DNA of 52,025 nt from Acidimicrobiia bacterium. Its GTDB lineage: Bacteria; Actinomycetota; Acidimicrobiia; IMCC26256; JADLDD01. Below, in pieces: positions 48,025 to 52,025 of the stretch (its first letter is position 1; each line of letters opens with the position of its first letter). The DNA lies in contig JADLDD010000044.1 of NCBI GenBank assembly GCA_020846855.1, positions 1-52,025 of the forward strand, in the 5' to 3' direction. Made by a program: the position numbers and the translations under genes. Below the pieces are notes generated by a model. The model was not told where the DNA came from and ran no database searches. It worked only from the letters and a program-made list of their open reading frames with translations.

Positions 48025-49830
48025 GTGGGCGGCGGCGTGACCGGCGGGGGGTCGGGGCGCGCCTGTCGCGTCCGTCCGGACCTCCCCGCGGTCGACCGCG
48101 AGTTCGACTACCTCGTCCCGGAGGCGATGGCCGTCGCGGTCCGGGTCGGCACGGTGGTCCGGGTGCCCCTCCCCGGGCGCAGCGTCCGGGGCTGGGTCAC
48201 CGCCGACGGGGTGGAGCCGGCGGCACCGTCCGCGCCGCTGCTGCCGCTGAGGAAGCTGGTGGGGGCCGGGCCCCCGGCCGAGCTGGTCGACCTGTGCCGA
48301 TGGGCGGCGTGGCGGTGGGCCGGCAGCCCGGTCAACCTCCTGCGCGCCGCGACCCCTCCCAACGCGGTGAGGGTTCCGGGTGCGGCCCGGCCCGCTCCCG
48401 TCGCCCGTCCACCCGGCCGCTCGCCGGAGGTGCGGCTCCTCTCGTGGCCACCGGCCGCCGACCGCCGGGATCTGGTGGCGTCGTCGGTCGCTGCGTCCGG
48501 CTCCACGATCGTGGTGGTTCCCGACGGCGCGCGACTCGGCTCGCTCCTCGCGCACCTGCGGAGGGCGGGTCACCGGGTCCTGGTCCAGCGCGCCGCGCAG
48601 CCGGCGGCGGAGCGGACGCGCCACTGGTCGGACGCGCGGGCGGGCGGGTGCGTGGTGGTCGGGAGCCGGCTGGCCGTGTGGGCGCCCGTCCCCGACCTGG
48701 CCGCGGTGGTGGTCCTCGACGAGGGCGACGACGCGCTCCAGGAGGAGCGCGCTCCCACGTGGAACGCGCGCGACGTCGCGATCGAGCGGGCGCGCCGCGT
48801 CGCGGCGGACCTGTCCCTCGTGGGCCCCGTGCCGTCGCTCGAGGCGGAGGAGGCGGCCGGACCCGCGATCGTCCTCCCGCGTCCCCGGGAACGGGCGGGC
48901 TGGCCCCTGGTCGTGGTCGCCGACCGCCGCTCGGAGGCGCCGGGGACGGGTGTGCTCGGCGAGGTGTTCGCCCGGGAGGCGCACCGGGCGCTCGACTCGG
49001 GCCGCCGGGTGGTCTGCGTCCTGAACCGCAAGGGCCGGGCCCGCCTGCTGGTCTGCGACGCGTGCGGTGCGGTCGCCCGCTGCGAGGTGTGCGGGCGCGC
49101 GGTGGTGGAGGCCGGCGACGGCCTGGGCTGCCCGGCGTGCGGCGCGGCCCGCCCGCCCGTGTGCCTCGAGTGCCGCCGGAGCCGCTTCAAGCGGCTCCGG
49201 CCCGGGGTGGCCCGGCTCCGCGACGACCTCGAGGCGCTCCTCCCGCGGGCGTCGGCCGTGGAGGTCGACGCCGACGTCGAGGAGGTGACACCGGCCGACG
49301 TGCTGGTCGGGACCGAGGCGGTGCTCCACCGGCTCCCCCCGGGCCCGCGCCCGGGCCTGGTCGCGTACCTGGACCTCGACCAGGAGTTGCTGGCCCCCCG
49401 GTACCGGGCCGGGGAGCAGGCCCTGTGGCTGGTGGCGCGCGGCGCGCGCCTGGTCGGCGGGCGCTCGGCCGGCGGGCGGCTCCTGATCCAGACCCGCATG
49501 CCCGACCACCCGGTCGTGGTCGCCGCCCGGACGGGCGACGCGCGCGCCGCCATGGAGGCCGAGCGCGGCCCGAGGGAGGCTCTCGGCTACCCGCCGTTCG
49601 GGGCGCTGGCGGTGGTCTCGGGCCCGGAGCCGGCGGTCGTCGCGGCGTGCTCGGTCCTGGACGGCGCGCCGGGTGTCGAGGTCCTCGGCCCGAACCCGCA
49701 CGGACGCGGGGCCCGGGCACTGGTCCGGGCCGCGACCGTCGACCGGCTGGCCGACGCGCTGGGCCCGGCCCGGCGGGCCGGGCGGGCCCGGGGCCGGCTG
49801 CGAGTCGAGGTCGATCCGCGCCGCGTGTGA
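48025..49830 (+). CDS. priA: Primosomal protein N' (PriA), helicase-dead actinobacterial form
   Basis: 601 aa. The N-terminal 3' DNA-binding domain (VDREFDYLVPEAM) is followed by a helicase region without a Walker A GKT: the site reads ASGSTIVVVPDGARL (158-171), and Walker B/DEAH is DEGDD (232-236). Eight cysteines (344, 347, 353, 356, 369, 372, 380, 383) form two intact zinc sites, and the C-terminal domain (YPPFGALAVVSG) is present. It likely acts as a replication-restart scaffold rather than a motor, as suggested for mycobacteria. The start may be GTG 48025 or GTG 48037. Confidence 0.88.
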   Translation: MGGGVTGGGSGRACRVRPDLPAVDREFDYLVPEAMAVAVRVGTVVRVPLPGRSVRGWVTADGVEPAAPSAPLLPLRKLVGAGPPAELVDLCRWAAWRWAGSPVNLLRAATPPNAVRVPGAARPAPVARPPGRSPEVRLLSWPPAADRRDLVASSVAASGSTIVVVPDGARLGSLLAHLRRAGHRVLVQRAAQPAAERTRHWSDARAGGCVVVGSRLAVWAPVPDLAAVVVLDEGDDALQEERAPTWNARDVAIERARRVAADLSLVGPVPSLEAEEAAGPAIVLPRPRERAGWPLVVVADRRSEAPGTGVLGEVFAREAHRALDSGRRVVCVLNRKGRARLLVCDACGAVARCEVCGRAVVEAGDGLGCPACGAARPPVCLECRRSRFKRLRPGVARLRDDLEALLPRASAVEVDADVEEVTPADVLVGTEAVLHRLPPGPRPGLVAYLDLDQELLAPRYRAGEQALWLVARGARLVGGRSAGGRLLIQTRMPDHPVVVAARTGDARAAMEAERGPREALGYPPFGALAVVSGPEPAVVAACSVLDGAPGVEVLGPNPHGRGARALVRAATVDRLADALGPARRAGRARGRLRVEVDPRRV

Positions 49831-49893
49831 TCCGGCCCGCGCGCGACCGAGCCGAAAGGGCGACGGGCGGAAGGTTCCCGGGGGGTTGGCGGT

Positions 49894-49899
49894 TACCCT
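49894..49899 (+). promoter_or_regulatory. -10 box for leaderless def mRNA
   Basis: TACCCT ends exactly six bases before the def ATG at 49906. The intervening GGGGCG is G-rich, so a weak ribosome-binding role cannot be excluded. Confidence 0.5.
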
Positions 49900-49905
49900 G
49901 GGGCG

Positions 49906-50444
<539 letters not shown>

Positions 50445-50448
<4 letters not shown>

Positions 50449-51356
50449 GGCTCGTCTACCTCGGAACGCCGGCAGGAGCCGTCCCTCCGCTGCGGGGCCT
50501 GGTCGACGCCGGGCACGAGGTGGCGCTGGTCGTGACCCAGCCCGACCGCCGCCGGGGCCGCGGCGGGCGTGTCCGGCCGAGCCCGGTGCGGGAGGCGGCC
50601 GCCGACCTGGGCCTGCCGGTCGTCACACCGGCACGGGGGCGCGAGGCCGTCGAGCCGGTGCGCGCCGCGGGGGCCGACGCCGGGGTGGTCGTGGCCTTCG
50701 GCCAGATCCTTCCCGCCCCGCTGCTGGAGGCGGCGCCCCTCGGCTTCGTCAACGTGCACTTCTCGCTGTTGCCACGCTGGCGGGGGGCCGCACCCGTCGA
50801 GCGGGCGATCCTGGCCGGCGACCGCGAGACGGGCGTCTGCACGATGCGCGTCGTCCCCGAGCTCGACGCCGGGCCCGTGTACCGCTGCTCCCGCACCCCG
50901 ATCGGCCCCGACGACACGGCCGGCGACCTCCACGCCCGCCTGGTCGAGCTCTCGGTCCCGCTGCTGCTGGCGACCCTCGACGACCTGGGCCGGGTCGAGC
51001 CGGAGCCCCAGGCCGGTGAGCCCACGTACGCCGAGAAGCTGACCGTCGAGGAGTTCCGCCTCGATCCGGGCAGCCCGGCGGCCCGGCTCCACCGGCTGGT
51101 GCGGGCCGGGAACCCCCGTCCCGGCGCGTGGCTGACGGTCGACGGCCGGCGGCTCAAGGTGTGGCGGGCCCGCGTCGACGGCGACCGGTTCGTGCCCGAG
51201 ACCGTCCAGCCCGAGGGGGGCCGCCCCATGGACTACGCCGCCTGGCGGGCCGGGCACGGGGCCGCCGACCCGTTCGGGCGGGCCGTGGAGGCAGCAGGCG
51301 CCGACGGAGGGCCACGCCCGCGGGGCCTCGCCGGTCGCGGGGATGCCTCCCGGTAG
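50445..51356 (+). CDS. fmt: Methionyl-tRNA formyltransferase, CTG start
   Basis: 303 aa if read from CTG 50445: LRLVYLGTPAGAV matches the family start (MRIVFLGTP), and the CTGA overlap with def copies the ATGA/GTGA junctions around it. The first ATG/GTG codon in frame is GTG 50520, which would delete the first 25 residues including the LGTP strand-loop. NVHFSLLPRWRGAAP supplies Asn103 and His105, and DAGPVY gives Asp141, the catalytic triad. The C-terminal tRNA-binding OB domain (YAEKLTVEEFRLD onward) is complete. It formylates initiator Met-tRNA. Confidence 0.92.
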
Positions 51357-51359
51357 CCT
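51354..51359 (+). promoter_or_regulatory. -10 box for leaderless rpe mRNA
   Basis: TAGCCT overlaps the fmt stop codon and ends seven bases before the rpe ATG at 51367; no Shine-Dalgarno is present. Confidence 0.5.
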
Positions 51360-51366
51360 CGGGTCC

Positions 51367-52025
51367 ATGAAGCTCGCGCCTTCCATCCTCTCCGCCGACT
51401 TCGCGGAGCTCGCCGCCGAGGTCGATCGGGTGCGCGACCACTCCGACCTCCTCCACGTCGACGTGATGGACGGTCACTTCGTGCCCAACCTGACCATCGG
51501 GCCGCCGGTGGTCGCCGCGCTGCGGCGCCGCACCGAGCTGTTCCTCGACACCCACCTCATGGTCGACAACCCGGCCGACCTCCTCGACGACTTCGCCAAG
51601 GCCGGCGCCGACCGCTGCATCGTCCACGTCGAGCTGGGCGACCCCCGGCCGTGCTTCGACACGATGCGCGCCCGCGGCATGGGGGTGGGACTGGTGTTCA
51701 ACCCCGACACCCCTCTCGACGCGGTCGAGCCCTACCTGGGCGAGATCGATCTCTTGCTCTTCATGAGCGTCTTCCCCGGATTCGGGGGCCAGGCCTTCAT
51801 CCCGTCGGTGCTGGAGAAGCTCCAGGCGGCGCGGGGGTTGGTCGACGAGCGCGGCCTCGCCGTCGAGCTCGAGATCGACGGCGGCATCAACGAGGAGACG
51901 GCCCCGGCCGCGGCGGCCGCGGGCGCCGACATCCTCGTGGCGGGCAGCGCGATCTTCCACGCCGACGACCCGGCCGCCGCCGCGGGCAGGTTTCGGGCCG
52001 CGGCGGAGGCGGGGCGGTCCGGACG
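51367..52025 (+). CDS. rpe: Ribulose-phosphate 3-epimerase (runs off the window)
   Basis: 219 codons are visible and the frame is still open, so only a few residues are likely missing. KLAPSILSADF, HVDVMDGHFVPNLTIGP (metal His/Asp), LDTHLMV, the phosphate-loop region LLLFMSVFPGFGGQAF and EIDGGI with the second catalytic Asp are in order. The usual MSVNPGFGGQ has Phe in place of Asn. It links ribulose-5-P and xylulose-5-P. rsmB, often between fmt and rpe, is absent. Confidence 0.95.
   Translation, partial: MKLAPSILSADFAELAAEVDRVRDHSDLLHVDVMDGHFVPNLTIGPPVVAALRRRTELFLDTHLMVDNPADLLDDFAKAGADRCIVHVELGDPRPCFDTMRARGMGVGLVFNPDTPLDAVEPYLGEIDLLLFMSVFPGFGGQAFIPSVLEKLQAARGLVDERGLAVELEIDGGINEETAPAAAAAGADILVAGSAIFHADDPAAAAGRFRAAAEAGRSG

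Noticed and set aside
48025-49830. priA as a decaying pseudogene
   Set aside because: The frame is intact over 601 codons with all zinc cysteines and both terminal domains; loss of helicase motifs is a known actinobacterial state.

Overview
The window is very GC-rich DNA with G or C at almost every third codon position, frequent GTG starts and tightly packed, overlapping genes. Gene order (alaS-ruvX-mltG-aroE-aroC-aroK-aroB-aroQ-pepP-efp-nusB; pyrR-pyrB-pyrC-carA-carB-pyrD-pyrF-mihF-gmk-rpoZ-coaBC-metK-priA-def-fmt-rpe) and the actinobacterial markers mIHF and a helicase-dead PriA point to an actinobacterium. The pilD gene inside the aro cluster, ClpS beside a DUF2017-like protein, and many acyl-CoA genes suggest class Acidimicrobiia; that finer placement is an inference from gene content. 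No tRNA, rRNA, insertion sequence, prophage or CRISPR array was seen, and no gene-free stretch exceeds 300 bases.

Left third (1-16,600), metabolic and accessory genes. On the minus strand lie a secreted EEP-family nuclease/phosphatase (cut by the window edge), a non-canonical glutamine synthetase-like ligase and an SDR oxidoreductase. A plus-strand operon (3414-8108) encodes two acyl-CoA dehydrogenases flanking a CaiB/BaiF CoA transferase/racemase and a split MaoC hydratase pair. This looks like one beta-oxidation-type module for a branched or steroid-like acyl-CoA, with a TetR-style palindrome at its promoter. Then come an aldehyde dehydrogenase, a secreted TAP-family peptidase, an acyl-CoA carboxylase beta-type protein, a PAS-GGDEF-degenerate EAL protein, a hemolysin III family membrane protein and phosphoglycerate mutase.

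Middle (16,600-34,500). rarA and two small membrane-associated genes run leftward, divergent from alaS. The rightward block makes chorismate (aroE, aroC, aroK, aroB, aroQ) and includes ruvX, mltG, a prepilin peptidase, an Xaa-Pro peptidase, EF-P, NusB, ClpS and a DUF2017-like protein. An uncharacterised 327-aa protein and an APH-type kinase with a C-terminal DUF6285-like domain follow.

Right third (34,500-52,025). Two near-identical 48-bp hairpins precede the pyrimidine operon. That operon begins with an RNA leader matching the PyrR-binding loop and runs pyrR-pyrB-pyrC-carA-(32-codon mini-ORF)-carB-pyrD-pyrF. A core block follows: mihF, gmk, rpoZ, coaBC, metK, priA, def, fmt and rpe (open at the window end).

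The most notable observations are: (i) a repeated architecture in which a TANNNT hexamer sits 6-7 nt before the start codon of rarA, alaS, aroC, the hemolysin III gene, def and rpe, predicting leaderless mRNAs; (ii) the tandem 48-bp hairpins upstream of pyrR; (iii) a repeat-bearing, in-frame insertion of about 45 residues in CarB; (iv) CTG as the apparent start codon of fmt and perhaps gmk; (v) a mini-ORF exactly filling the carA-carB gap; and (vi) a class 1B-like PyrD with no pyrK beside it.
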